Positions 26,166 to 34,446 of a stretch of DNA of 64,000 nt are shown piece after piece. The stretch covers positions 248,001-312,000 of the forward strand of contig NZ_CP099490.1 of assembly GCF_023923205.1 (NCBI RefSeq). The letters are read 5' to 3'. The notes under the pieces are model-generated. The model ran no database searches and was not told where the DNA came from. It saw nothing but the letters and a program-made list of their open reading frames with translations. This DNA comes from Ornithinimicrobium cryptoxanthini (GTDB taxonomy: Bacteria; Actinomycetota; Actinomycetes; Actinomycetales; Dermatophilaceae). Every line of letters starts with the position of its first letter. The first letter of the stretch is position 1. The position numbers and the translations under genes were made by a program.

Positions 26166-27165
26166 ACGCGTCCTGGTCGTCGGCCCCGCCTTCCACGGCT
26201 ACTCCGAGTCGCTCGCCACAGCGCTTCGCGTCCTCGACCATGAGGTCGCGACGCACCCGTACGACCTCTATGCCACTGTGGGCGACAAACTACGCAACAA
26301 GGTGCGTTATGAGTTGCCAGAGAGGCTCGGGCGTCCCGAGGGGGACCGTCGACGTCGTCAGGATCTGACCGTACGCGCGATTGCCGCCCTCCGGGCCGCC
26401 AGGCCCGACGCGGTCGTTGTCATCCGCGGAGACCTCCTGGGCGCCGATTTCTGGCAGACGGCCGAGGCGCTGAAGGCGCGGACCGTGCTCTGGCTGTATG
26501 ACGAATTGCGCCGGATGGAGCACGACCCCGAGACCCTGCGACGCGTCGACACTCTGATCACCTACTCTCCGCTGGATGCAGAGTCGCTCCGCGCCTCCGG
26601 TGTTGAGACTCATTGCATCGCCAACGCCTTCGACGACACCTACGAGATCCGTCCGGAGCCGGTGGAGTCGTTCCTATTCGTTGGGGCTCGCTATCCCAAC
26701 CGGCAGCGAGCTGTGGAACGCCTCGTGGCAGCGGACGTGCCGGTGCTCGCAGTGGGCCGCGACTGGTCGCATCACCTTTTCGACCGGTTGCGCACGTGGC
26801 AACTCGCCCGTCCGGATGTGCCGGCGCGGCGCGACGTCTCCCGTAGTGAGGCCTACAACCTCATGGCGGGGGCACTGGGCTCGCTCAACATCCACACGGA
26901 CCAGGACGGCTTCACGATGCGCACCTTTGAGACGGGTGGCGCGGGAGGGCTGCAACTGATCGACCGACCCGACGTGAGCGAGTTCTATGACCCCGGCACT
27001 GAGGTGGCGGTCTTCACCTCCGAGGAGGAGATGGTCGAACTCGCCCGCCGGGCCGTCGCCGACCGTTCGTGGGCTCGGAAGATCGGGGAGGCCGCACGAC
27101 GCCGCACGCTAGCCGAGCACACCTTCGTGCGTCGTGCCCGCAAGCTGGAGCAGGTATGGGGCTGA
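26158..27165 (+). CDS. CgeB-like glycosyltransferase
   Basis: A 335-residue GT-B protein (GTG start) related to CgeB/spore-maturation-like glycosyltransferases. The N-terminal half has VLVVGPAFHGYSESLATAL and VLWLYDELRRMEHDP. The C-terminal half is typical: RTFETGGAGGLQLIDRPDVSE, then FYDPGTEVAVF, then the helical TLAEHTFVRRARKL. This C-terminal block is the usual Glyco_trans_1_2 ending. It overlaps both neighbours (8 and 10 bp) and is surely translated from the same transcript. Confidence 0.85.
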   Translation: MGERVLVVGPAFHGYSESLATALRVLDHEVATHPYDLYATVGDKLRNKVRYELPERLGRPEGDRRRRQDLTVRAIAALRAARPDAVVVIRGDLLGADFWQTAEALKARTVLWLYDELRRMEHDPETLRRVDTLITYSPLDAESLRASGVETHCIANAFDDTYEIRPEPVESFLFVGARYPNRQRAVERLVAADVPVLAVGRDWSHHLFDRLRTWQLARPDVPARRDVSRSEAYNLMAGALGSLNIHTDQDGFTMRTFETGGAGGLQLIDRPDVSEFYDPGTEVAVFTSEEEMVELARRAVADRSWARKIGEAARRRTLAEHTFVRRARKLEQVWG

Positions 27166-28175
27166 ACCACCCCCGAGATCTGGAAGCCTGGCAGCGGTGG
27201 CAGGCGTCGCATTCGCGACTTCGGCAGGTCAAACACGTGATCCGGACGAGCGACCCTCCATCGTTCGTGATCGAGACCCCCGAGGGTGCGGACGTCCTGA
27301 TCGCGCACGACAGCTGGTCGCCGACCAGCGGCCACGCACTGACCGCACCCGCGAGCCACCTGGACGCCGCACGAGTCGCCCACCTGCATCCGCCGGGCCG
27401 TGGCCTCACCGACGCCGTGCCGGTAGAACTCACTGCAACTGACGTAGGAGTGCCCGACTCGTTGCGCGGTGTCCGAGTGGTGGTGGCGCTAGGGCACTTC
27501 TTGGGTGCGGGGCGGCTGGCTCACGGGTGGGCACTGGCGCTCGGCGTGCCATTCGTGACGGTGCAGCACGGACTCCTCGCCCCCTCGATGGCCCCGCTGG
27601 CCGTCGACACTGTGCTGCTCGCATGGACCGCAGAAGACGCCGACTTCTGGTGCTCCGGACGGAACGACGTCGCGACGCACGTCGTGGGTTCACAGCTGCT
27701 CTGGAGCGCGGCGCAGCAACCCGGGACAGTTGCTGACGAGCGGCCGGTCTTCCTCGGCCAGCTCCATGGAGCCGAGCTGCCGCGCCGGGGCTTTGCCCGC
27801 GCCAGCCAGCAGTTCTGCCGGGCGACGGGCGCGACCTACCGCCCCCACCCTGCGGAGAAGGACAAGTTGTCGACGCTCCAGCACAGGCTGTGGGAACGCC
27901 GAGGGATGGAGATCGACCGAGACGGCGGCTCGCTTTCCGAGATCGACCGTCCCGTGGCCAGTGTCTTCTCCACCGGAGTGCTTGAGGCGGCTGCACGTGG
28001 GCTCCCAGCGTGGGTCCACTACGATCGACCTCCAGAGTGGCTCTCGCAGTTTTGGGAGCGCTATGGCATGTCCCGGTGGGGCCGGGACCCCCACCCCACC
28101 CAGCCCCGCGGCATACCGGAGGGCGAACCCGCCCGCCGGGTCGCCGCCCTGATAGAAGAGATGGCGAAGCCGTGA
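27156..28175 (+). CDS. GT-B-like protein with HP motif; candidate CMP-sugar glycosyltransferase
   Basis: A 339-residue protein (ATG 27156 behind GGAGCAGGT, overlapping the upstream gene by 10 bp). I cannot assign a named family. Visible features are VTVQHGLLAP (residues 135-142), YRPHPAEKD with HP at 231-232, and SVFSTGVLEAAARGLP (269-284). An HP motif followed by a Ser/Thr-rich STG box recalls bacterial sialyl-, polysialyl- and Kdo-transferases and the CDP-glycerol glycerophosphotransferases (QHG motif). Its GTGA overlap with the CMP-sugar synthetase gene makes a transferase using that CMP-sugar plausible. The D/E-D/E-G motif of sialyltransferases is not clear, so this is a hypothesis. Confidence 0.55.
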   Translation: MGLNHPRDLEAWQRWQASHSRLRQVKHVIRTSDPPSFVIETPEGADVLIAHDSWSPTSGHALTAPASHLDAARVAHLHPPGRGLTDAVPVELTATDVGVPDSLRGVRVVVALGHFLGAGRLAHGWALALGVPFVTVQHGLLAPSMAPLAVDTVLLAWTAEDADFWCSGRNDVATHVVGSQLLWSAAQQPGTVADERPVFLGQLHGAELPRRGFARASQQFCRATGATYRPHPAEKDKLSTLQHRLWERRGMEIDRDGGSLSEIDRPVASVFSTGVLEAAARGLPAWVHYDRPPEWLSQFWERYGMSRWGRDPHPTQPRGIPEGEPARRVAALIEEMAKP

Positions 28176-28864
28176 CCACCCTGTGCCTCATCCCCGCCCG
28201 CGGCGGGTCCAAGGGCATCCCTGGCAAGAACCTGCGCGAGGTGGCCGGCAAGCCGCTCATCGTGTGGACGATCGAGCAGGCGCTGGAGGCGGAGAGCAAC
28301 CTCGACGTAGTCGTCTCGACCGACTCCGAGGAGATCGCCGAGATTGCCCGTCAGCAGGGTGCAGACGTGCCGTTCCTGCGACCGTGCGAGTTCGCCACCG
28401 ACACCGCGACGTCGGAGTCCGTCGTCGAGCACGCCATCGCCTTCCGCACGGAGCAGGGCCGCCGTCCCGACCAGGTGATGCTGCTGCAGGCCACTTCACC
28501 CGTCCGCATGCGCGGCACGCTCGACCGAGCGATGGTCGAGTTCACCGACAAGGGCGTCGACACCCTCGTCGGCGTGGTCCCCCGGACACCCTTCTATTGG
28601 GAGGACGGCCCTGAACCGCGGGCGCAGTATGACGTGATGGCCCGCCCGCGGCGGCAGGACCTCACCCGGTCGACCTACCGCTACTTCGAGAACGGCTCGC
28701 TCTATGTCACGCGGACCGAGATCTATGAGACCCAGCACAACCGCATCGGCGGCCGGGTCGCCCTCTTCATCCTCGACGAGGCAGAGGGCATCGACATCGA
28801 CACCCTGCACGACCTCGCCGTCGCCGAGGAACGACTCCGCGAACTGAAGGAGAGCTTCTCGTGA
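28172..28864 (+). CDS. neuA: CMP-nonulosonate (acylneuraminate-type) cytidylyltransferase
   Basis: A 230-residue enzyme that activates a nonulosonic acid with CTP to the CMP-sugar. The CTP loop IPARGGSKGIPGKNL (7-21) is diagnostic. VVSTDSEEIAEIARQQGA and LLQATSPVR follow, and the ENGSLYV region near 175-180 is a family hallmark. It begins at GTG within the stop of the HP-motif protein gene and ends within the first codon of the NeuB fusion gene, so the three are tightly coupled. The exact sugar (neuraminic, legionaminic, pseudaminic or other) cannot be told from the sequence. Confidence 0.88.
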   Translation: MTTLCLIPARGGSKGIPGKNLREVAGKPLIVWTIEQALEAESNLDVVVSTDSEEIAEIARQQGADVPFLRPCEFATDTATSESVVEHAIAFRTEQGRRPDQVMLLQATSPVRMRGTLDRAMVEFTDKGVDTLVGVVPRTPFYWEDGPEPRAQYDVMARPRRQDLTRSTYRYFENGSLYVTRTEIYETQHNRIGGRVALFILDEAEGIDIDTLHDLAVAEERLRELKESFS

Positions 28865-31104
28865 TCATCGAGCGCCACCTCACCCCTTTTGTCGTCTATG
28901 CCGAGGACCCGGTCCTGGCGGCGCTGGAGAAGATCACCGCCAACAAGACCGGAATCGTCTTCGTCGTCTCCGAGCACGGGCACCTGCGGGGGTCGCTCTC
29001 CGACGGGGACTTCCGCCGCTGGCTCACCTCGACACCCAAGGCCGACCTGACGGTCTCGGCGGCCACGGTTGCGAACCCCTCGCCCGTCACGGTCTCGATC
29101 GACCAGGCGGTGCGCGCCACTGACCTGTTCCGGCCAGGCGTGGACATCATCCCGCTGGTGGACGACAAGGGTCACGTGGTGGCCGTGGCCCTCAACCGCG
29201 CTGCGGAGTTCCGGATCGGGCGACGGGCCGTTGGCCCGGAGAGCCCGGCGCTGCTGATCGCAGAGATCGGCAACAACCACAACGGCTCCGTCGAGACGGC
29301 CAAGCGCCTGGTCGACGAGGCCGTGGTCGCTGGTGCCGACGTGGTGAAGTTCCAGCACCGTGACATGGATTCCCTCTATCGGCAGTCGGGTGAGGACGCC
29401 CACGCCGGCGAGGACCTCGGCGCGCAGTACACGCTCGACCTGCTGCGCAAGTTCAACCTCTCCACCGAGCAGCTCTTCGAGATCTTCGACCACTGTCGGG
29501 ACCGCGGCATCGAGGTCATGTGCACCCCGTGGGACCGCAAGAGTGTCGATGACCTGATGCAGTGGGGTGTGCCTGCCCTGAAGGTGGCCTCCGCAGACCT
29601 CACCAACCACGACCTCTTGACCTACATGGGCCAGCAGGGCGTCCCGCTCATCGTGTCCACGGGCATGTCCACCGAGACCGAGATCCGCGAGAGCGTCGAG
29701 GTCATCCGCAGCACGGGGGCACCGTTCGCGGTGCTGCACTGCCAGTCGACCTACCCAGCACCGTTCAAGGACGTCAACCTGCGCTACATGCGGCGACTCG
29801 CCGAAATCGCCCAGGCACCGGTCGGCTACTCCGGTCACGAGCGCGGCTACCACATTCCCCTCGCCGCGATCGCCCTCGGTGCCAAAGTCATCGAGAAGCA
29901 CTTCACCATCGACCGGTTCATGGAGGGCAACGACCACAAGGTCAGCCTGCTGCCTGGGGAGTTCGCCGAGATGGTGCAGCGCACCCGTGAGCTCGAAGAG
30001 GCGCTCGGCTCGGACGGCCCCCGTGCGGTCTCGACCGGCGAGAGCATGAACCGGGCCAACCTGGCCAAGTCCCTGGTCGCAGCGCGGCCGGTCACGCAGG
30101 GAGAGTTGCTCGCCGAGCAGGACATCACCATCAAGAGCCCCGGCCGGGGGTTGCAGCCCAACTCCCGTGCCGAGCTTGTGGGACGGGTCGCCAAGCGGGA
30201 CATGGCCGAGGGCGACTTCTTCTTCCCCAGCGACCTGACCGACGAGGCGCTCCACGGTCGGCAGTACTCCTTCAACCGGCCCTGGGGCGTGCCGGTCCGC
30301 TATCACGACGTCGAGCCGCTCACCCGGGACTGCACGCCCGACTTCCTCGAGTTCCACTACTCCTACAAGGACCTCGAGATCGACGCCGACGCGGTCTTCA
30401 CCGAGTCGCTCCCGATGGGCTACACCTGCCACGTGCCCGACCTGTTTTCCGGCGACTTCATCCTCGACCTAGCCTCGTTCGACGACGGCATCTGGAAGCG
30501 GTCGATCGACGAGCTCCAGCGCTGCATCGAGGCCACGACGTCACTGCGGAAGTGGTTTGACCAGCCGACCGAGCCGGTGCTCGTCTGCACGATGGGCGGC
30601 TTCACCCCGGACCGGCACCTCCCGGCCGCTGAGCGTCCCCGGCTCTATGCACGGATCGCCGAGGCCTTGGAGCGGGTCGACACCAACGGGGTGATCCTCA
30701 CCGCCCAGACACTGCCCCCCTTCCCGTGGCTGATGGGCGGCCAGCAGTTCCACAACCTGTTCATGGACCCCCGGGACACGGTCGACTTCGTCGAGCAGTA
30801 TGGCACTCGCCTCTGCCTCGACATCTCCCACAGCAAGCTGTCGGCGAACTTCATCGGTATGCCGTTCAGCGAGGCCGTCGAACTCCTCGCTCCCCGCTCC
30901 GATCACCTGCACATCGTCGACGCCACGGGCGTCGACGGCGAGGGTGTCCAGATCGGCGAGGGCGAGGTCGACTGGCCACTGCTGGCGCGGCAACTGGACG
31001 AGCTGGCCCCTGGTGTCATGTTCATCCCGGAGATCTGGATGGGCCACGTCAACAACGGCGAGGGCTTCTGGCTCGCCCTGGAGCGACTTGAGCAGTGGTT
31101 CTAA
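28861..31104 (+). CDS. neuB: CBS-NeuB-SAF-TIM barrel fusion, putative nonulosonate synthase
   Basis: A 747-residue multidomain protein. Residues 1-122 are a CBS pair (LRGSLSDGDFRRWL and IIPLVDDKGHVVAVAL). Residues about 128-390 form the NeuB synthase barrel (LLIAEIGNNHNG, VVKFQHRD, MCTPWDRKS, VIEKHFT), which condenses PEP with an N-acyl hexosamine-type aldose. Residues 395-460 are a SAF/antifreeze-like domain (SLVAARPVTQGELL, VGRVAKRDMAEGDFF). The C-terminal part from about 470 is a xylose-isomerase/AP-endonuclease-2-like barrel with metal-type motifs LEFHYS, LDISHSK, HLHIVDATG and IPEIWMGH. It may isomerise or epimerise the substrate; no separate NeuC-type gene is present. Standard NeuB is about 350 aa, so this is twice as long. 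Confidence 0.87.
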   Translation: MIIERHLTPFVVYAEDPVLAALEKITANKTGIVFVVSEHGHLRGSLSDGDFRRWLTSTPKADLTVSAATVANPSPVTVSIDQAVRATDLFRPGVDIIPLVDDKGHVVAVALNRAAEFRIGRRAVGPESPALLIAEIGNNHNGSVETAKRLVDEAVVAGADVVKFQHRDMDSLYRQSGEDAHAGEDLGAQYTLDLLRKFNLSTEQLFEIFDHCRDRGIEVMCTPWDRKSVDDLMQWGVPALKVASADLTNHDLLTYMGQQGVPLIVSTGMSTETEIRESVEVIRSTGAPFAVLHCQSTYPAPFKDVNLRYMRRLAEIAQAPVGYSGHERGYHIPLAAIALGAKVIEKHFTIDRFMEGNDHKVSLLPGEFAEMVQRTRELEEALGSDGPRAVSTGESMNRANLAKSLVAARPVTQGELLAEQDITIKSPGRGLQPNSRAELVGRVAKRDMAEGDFFFPSDLTDEALHGRQYSFNRPWGVPVRYHDVEPLTRDCTPDFLEFHYSYKDLEIDADAVFTESLPMGYTCHVPDLFSGDFILDLASFDDGIWKRSIDELQRCIEATTSLRKWFDQPTEPVLVCTMGGFTPDRHLPAAERPRLYARIAEALERVDTNGVILTAQTLPPFPWLMGGQQFHNLFMDPRDTVDFVEQYGTRLCLDISHSKLSANFIGMPFSEAVELLAPRSDHLHIVDATGVDGEGVQIGEGEVDWPLLARQLDELAPGVMFIPEIWMGHVNNGEGFWLALERLEQWF

Positions 31105-32168
31105 GCACCCCTGCCCCTATCGCCCTCTGGGTGGTGCCCGTCGCTGACTTCGGCGGCGTCGCCCGGCACGTCAGCGACGTCGTGCGCCACGGCATCCCAG
31201 GCTGGCGGGTGGTCACTATGTGTCCGCCGGGGCCGCTGGCCGACCGCCTCCGCGAGCTCGGTGGTGCGGTGGTGCAGGTTGACGTGGGTCCCGCGTCGGG
31301 CGTGGTCTCGTCGTTGCGAACCCTGCGCCGGATGATCGATCGACTCCGACCGACTGTGGTCCACTCGCACCTGGCCTACGCCGACCTGGTCTGTGCCGTG
31401 GGCGCCCCCCGCGGCACCAGGCTCGTCAGCACCGAGCACGGGATCTCCGGAGACCCTTCGGTCTATCACGCGGGCGTCGTCCAGCAGCGGGGTCGTGCAG
31501 CCGCACACGCAACGCGGCTGCGACGGTTGTCCACCCTGGTCGCAGTGTCCGAGTCCACCGCCCAAGTAGTGCGCGAGCGGTGGTCGCCGCCGGCCTCCTT
31601 GCCCATCCACGTCGTTCCCAACGGCGTCGACCCCGTGGCAGACCCACCCCCAGCGGATCCCGGGCTGCGCATCGGGTCCCTGTCCCGCCTCGCGCCCGAG
31701 AAGAACCTGCAGCTGCTCTTGGACGCGTTTGACGTGCTGAGCCAGACTCGACCTGAGGCGACGCTGGCTATTGCCGGCGGCGGGCCGGAGGAGGCTGCGC
31801 TGCGCCGCCATGCTGACGCCCTCGGGCTGGGATCCACAGTGTCGTTCGAGGGCCACGTCGACGCCGAGGACTTCCTGCGCCGCATCGATGTCGTGGCGCA
31901 GTTGTCTGCCTGGGAGAACCACTCCTACACCCTGCTGGACGCCGTGAACTACGGTCGCGGAGTGGTCGCCACGAGCGTCGGTGGCAATCCGGAGATCGTG
32001 GGGCAGGCGAGCCTGGTCGGAGCGGGGTCGTCACCTGGTGTGATCGCAGCCCGGCTGGAGAGTCAGGGCCTCGACCCCGCCGCCCGGCCGGTCCGTGGAC
32101 CAGGCTGGCAGACGGTCGGAGGCATGTGCGATGACCTGGCCACCATTTATGCCCAGGTCGCGCCATGA
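31095..32168 (+). CDS. GT4-family glycosyltransferase
   Basis: A 357-residue GT-B glycosyltransferase, GTG start, overlapping the NeuB fusion gene by 10 bp. The acceptor domain has the GGVARHVSDVVRHGIPGW glycine-rich start and VVHSHLAYADLV. The donor domain has IGSLSRLAPEKNLQLLLDAF and the acidic box SAWENHSYTLLDAVNYGRGVV, a variant of the EX7E motif. It would add one residue to the repeat unit at the inner membrane face. The following gene starts inside its stop (ATGA). Confidence 0.87.
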   Translation: MVLSTPAPIALWVVPVADFGGVARHVSDVVRHGIPGWRVVTMCPPGPLADRLRELGGAVVQVDVGPASGVVSSLRTLRRMIDRLRPTVVHSHLAYADLVCAVGAPRGTRLVSTEHGISGDPSVYHAGVVQQRGRAAAHATRLRRLSTLVAVSESTAQVVRERWSPPASLPIHVVPNGVDPVADPPPADPGLRIGSLSRLAPEKNLQLLLDAFDVLSQTRPEATLAIAGGGPEEAALRRHADALGLGSTVSFEGHVDAEDFLRRIDVVAQLSAWENHSYTLLDAVNYGRGVVATSVGGNPEIVGQASLVGAGSSPGVIAARLESQGLDPAARPVRGPGWQTVGGMCDDLATIYAQVAP

Positions 32169-33235
32169 CTTCCCGCACGCTGTCCATCCTCGCCAACAAC
32201 GGTGACATCGGGGGCGGTGAGGTCATGCTCCTGGCCTTGGCCACGGCAGCTCGCGACGCCGGCTACGGCGTGACTGTCGTCGCACCACAGTCGCCAGGGG
32301 GGTGCGCTGACGCGGCGGAAGAGCGCGGGTTCAACGTGACGCGCATCCCGGGTGGAGGTCGCAAGGCATACATGCGGGGTCTGCGCCGCTGGGCCAGGCA
32401 TAGCCCAGAACTGCTGTGGTGCAACGGGCTTGTCCCGGCAACCGCGACGGCCCTCCTCCGTGGCAGCAAGCGTGTCGTCCACCTGCACCGACTGCCCGAG
32501 GGTCCGCAGCGCCTCCTGACCCGAGTCGCACTCATCGGCGCGGTCGAGACGGTGGTTCCCAGCGCGTTCATGGCGAGTGAGATCCAGGATGCCACCGTTC
32601 TTCCGAACTGGACCGATGAGATCTCACTGGTTGAGGACCGTGCGCCATCCGAAGTGTTCCGGATCGGATTCCTCGGCCGGCTGGCCCCCGAGAAGGGCAT
32701 CACGGTGCTCCTTGAGAGCCTATCCGTGCTGAGGGATCGGGATTCAAGAGTGGAGGCGCTCATTGCCGGGGAGTCCCGGTTCACCTCTGCTACCGAGGCC
32801 GAGGAGATCCAAGGGGCGCTCGCCCGGGCAGGAGAGCACGTCGTCCTGGGCGGTTGGATGGACAGAGACTCGGTGCTGTCACAGATCGACGTACTAGCGG
32901 TGCCATCGGTCGGACCGGAGTCCTTTGGCCTCATCGCCGCAGAAGCCATGGCGGCAGGGGTTCCCGTCGTGGTCTCCGATGCTGGTGCGCTTCCCGAGGT
33001 TGTCGGGGAGGGACATCCCTTCGTGGCCCGCCGGAACGACAGCGGGGACCTGGCGCGGGTCATCACGAAGTTGCTCGAAGACCCGAGCGCCGCCATCGCA
33101 GCCACCCAGGCGGCGCGGGAGCGGTGGGAGCGAGAGTTCTCACCGGTTGCCGGTAGTGCCCGGTTCGTAGGATTGCTCAAGCGCCTCATCGACGAGGCCA
33201 CTGACTCCAGAGTGCGAGGTAGTCGTGGAGTCTGA
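32165..33235 (+). CDS. GT4-family glycosyltransferase
   Basis: A 356-residue GT-B glycosyltransferase, ATG overlapping the upstream stop by four bases. The start ILANNGDIGGGEVMLLALA, the donor-domain opening IGFLGRLAPEKGITVLLESL and the complete EX7E motif VGPESFGLIAAEAMAAGVPVV are clear. VVHLHRLPEG near the middle is also typical. It is paralogous in layout to the preceding gene but with a better-kept catalytic motif. It overlaps the next GT2 gene by 11 bp. Confidence 0.9.
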   Translation: MTSRTLSILANNGDIGGGEVMLLALATAARDAGYGVTVVAPQSPGGCADAAEERGFNVTRIPGGGRKAYMRGLRRWARHSPELLWCNGLVPATATALLRGSKRVVHLHRLPEGPQRLLTRVALIGAVETVVPSAFMASEIQDATVLPNWTDEISLVEDRAPSEVFRIGFLGRLAPEKGITVLLESLSVLRDRDSRVEALIAGESRFTSATEAEEIQGALARAGEHVVLGGWMDRDSVLSQIDVLAVPSVGPESFGLIAAEAMAAGVPVVVSDAGALPEVVGEGHPFVARRNDSGDLARVITKLLEDPSAAIAATQAARERWEREFSPVAGSARFVGLLKRLIDEATDSRVRGSRGV

Positions 33236-34247
33236 GCCGATTGCCAGCGTCGTCGTGCCTACCTACCGTGGTGAGCATCGCTTACCCACCTTGCTAGAAG
33301 CCCTGGCTAACCAGGACGTTAAGGAGTCGTTCGAGGTTGTCGTGGTCGTCGACGGCGAGGTCGATAGCTCGCAGTCGGTGCTCCGCGCCTACTCCGATCG
33401 TCTGAACATCGTCGAGATCCTTCGGCCAGAGTCGGGAGGCGTGGTGGCGGCGTTGAACGACGGGTTCGCAGCAGCCAAGGGGCGCGTGCTGATCAGGTGC
33501 GACGACGACCTCACGCCTGGTCCCGACTTCGTGCGTCGTCACGTTGCGTGGCACGACCCCGGATCGCTCAGGGCAGTGATCGGTCCAACGCGCGATGTCT
33601 TCACCGACTCGACCTACGCCAGGGCCTACGGTCGGCCGGCGAACGAACGGGCGCTCGCAGGGGTATACGCACGTCCAGCCAACCATCGCTGGATCCACTG
33701 GGCGGCGAACAACTCGCTCCTGGCGACCACGCTGGCTCGCACTGGCCCATACAACCCAGCCTTCGCCTTCGGTGAGGACTTTGAGATGGGGTGGCGACTC
33801 AATGAACACGGGGTGGAGTTCGTGATCGATCCCCATCTGGAGGTTGAGCACCGCGGTCCGGCTCCGAGCGCCACCGTGCGGGTGCCCAGAGCCTTCGTCT
33901 CCGGTGCGAGTCATGCCTACTTCGCGCAGCACCACCCGTCCTTCCGCCAGCCACTGCAGGTGACCAGCGTCTGGGGACGAGCGACCTCTGCGACAGCGCG
34001 GGTTATTAGGACTCGCACCGCCTTCACGCGGCTGGGGGCGCTGATCGACCGCGCGCTCCCGCTCTTTCCAACCCCAGCCGCCAGCAAACTGGTGGCTTTT
34101 GCGGTCGAATCGGCTGGTCGGGCTGGTGCCCGCAGCATCGATGACGTCCCGCTGTCGGCGCACCAGGACGCCTACGCTCTACAGCGTAAGGAAGAGGTCA
34201 GGGCACACCGTCCGACTAGGTGGGGACGCGGTTCCACGCTTCCCTAG
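33225..34247 (+). CDS. GT2-family glycosyltransferase
   Basis: A 340-residue GT-A glycosyltransferase that closes the overlapping run begun at 25257. Motifs are ASVVVPTYRGEHRLP, EVVVVVDGEVDSSQ, NDGFAAAKGRVLIRCDDDLTPG with DDD as the metal box near residue 92, and FAFGEDFEMGWRLNEHG with the catalytic ED pair. The C-terminal part is basic and may touch the membrane. Its last codons (GSTLP and the stop) lie inside the first copy of a 109-bp tandem duplication, so its original end may have been copied or altered. Confidence 0.87.
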   Translation: MESEPIASVVVPTYRGEHRLPTLLEALANQDVKESFEVVVVVDGEVDSSQSVLRAYSDRLNIVEILRPESGGVVAALNDGFAAAKGRVLIRCDDDLTPGPDFVRRHVAWHDPGSLRAVIGPTRDVFTDSTYARAYGRPANERALAGVYARPANHRWIHWAANNSLLATTLARTGPYNPAFAFGEDFEMGWRLNEHGVEFVIDPHLEVEHRGPAPSATVRVPRAFVSGASHAYFAQHHPSFRQPLQVTSVWGRATSATARVIRTRTAFTRLGALIDRALPLFPTPAASKLVAFAVESAGRAGARSIDDVPLSAHQDAYALQRKEEVRAHRPTRWGRGSTLP

Positions 34248-34446
34248 ACCGCCCCAGTGGGAGTATTGCAGGATCGTCCTGTTCACCAGGGGCAGTTCCA
34301 GATGTCGACGTACGGAACGGCGAGGTGGCTTGTCCGCCGGTTCCACGCTTCCCTAGACCGCCCCAGTGGGAGTATTGCAGGATCGTCCTGTTCACCAGGG
34401 GCAGTTCCAGATGTCGACGTACGGAACGGCGAGGTGGCTTGTCCGC
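34229..34446. repeat. Perfect 109-bp tandem duplication
   Basis: Positions 34229-34337 and 34338-34446 are identical over 109 bases and adjoin each other directly. The unit spans the stop of the plus-strand GT2 gene (copy 1) and the stop of the minus-strand FkbM gene (copy 2). Copy 1 thus repeats the 3' end of the FkbM gene without its body. Absence of any difference means it is young or an assembly artefact. Confidence 0.93.

Noticed and set aside
28723..30432. 569-residue minus-strand frame opposite the NeuB fusion
   Set aside because: No family motifs; the plus-strand reading has strong ones throughout.
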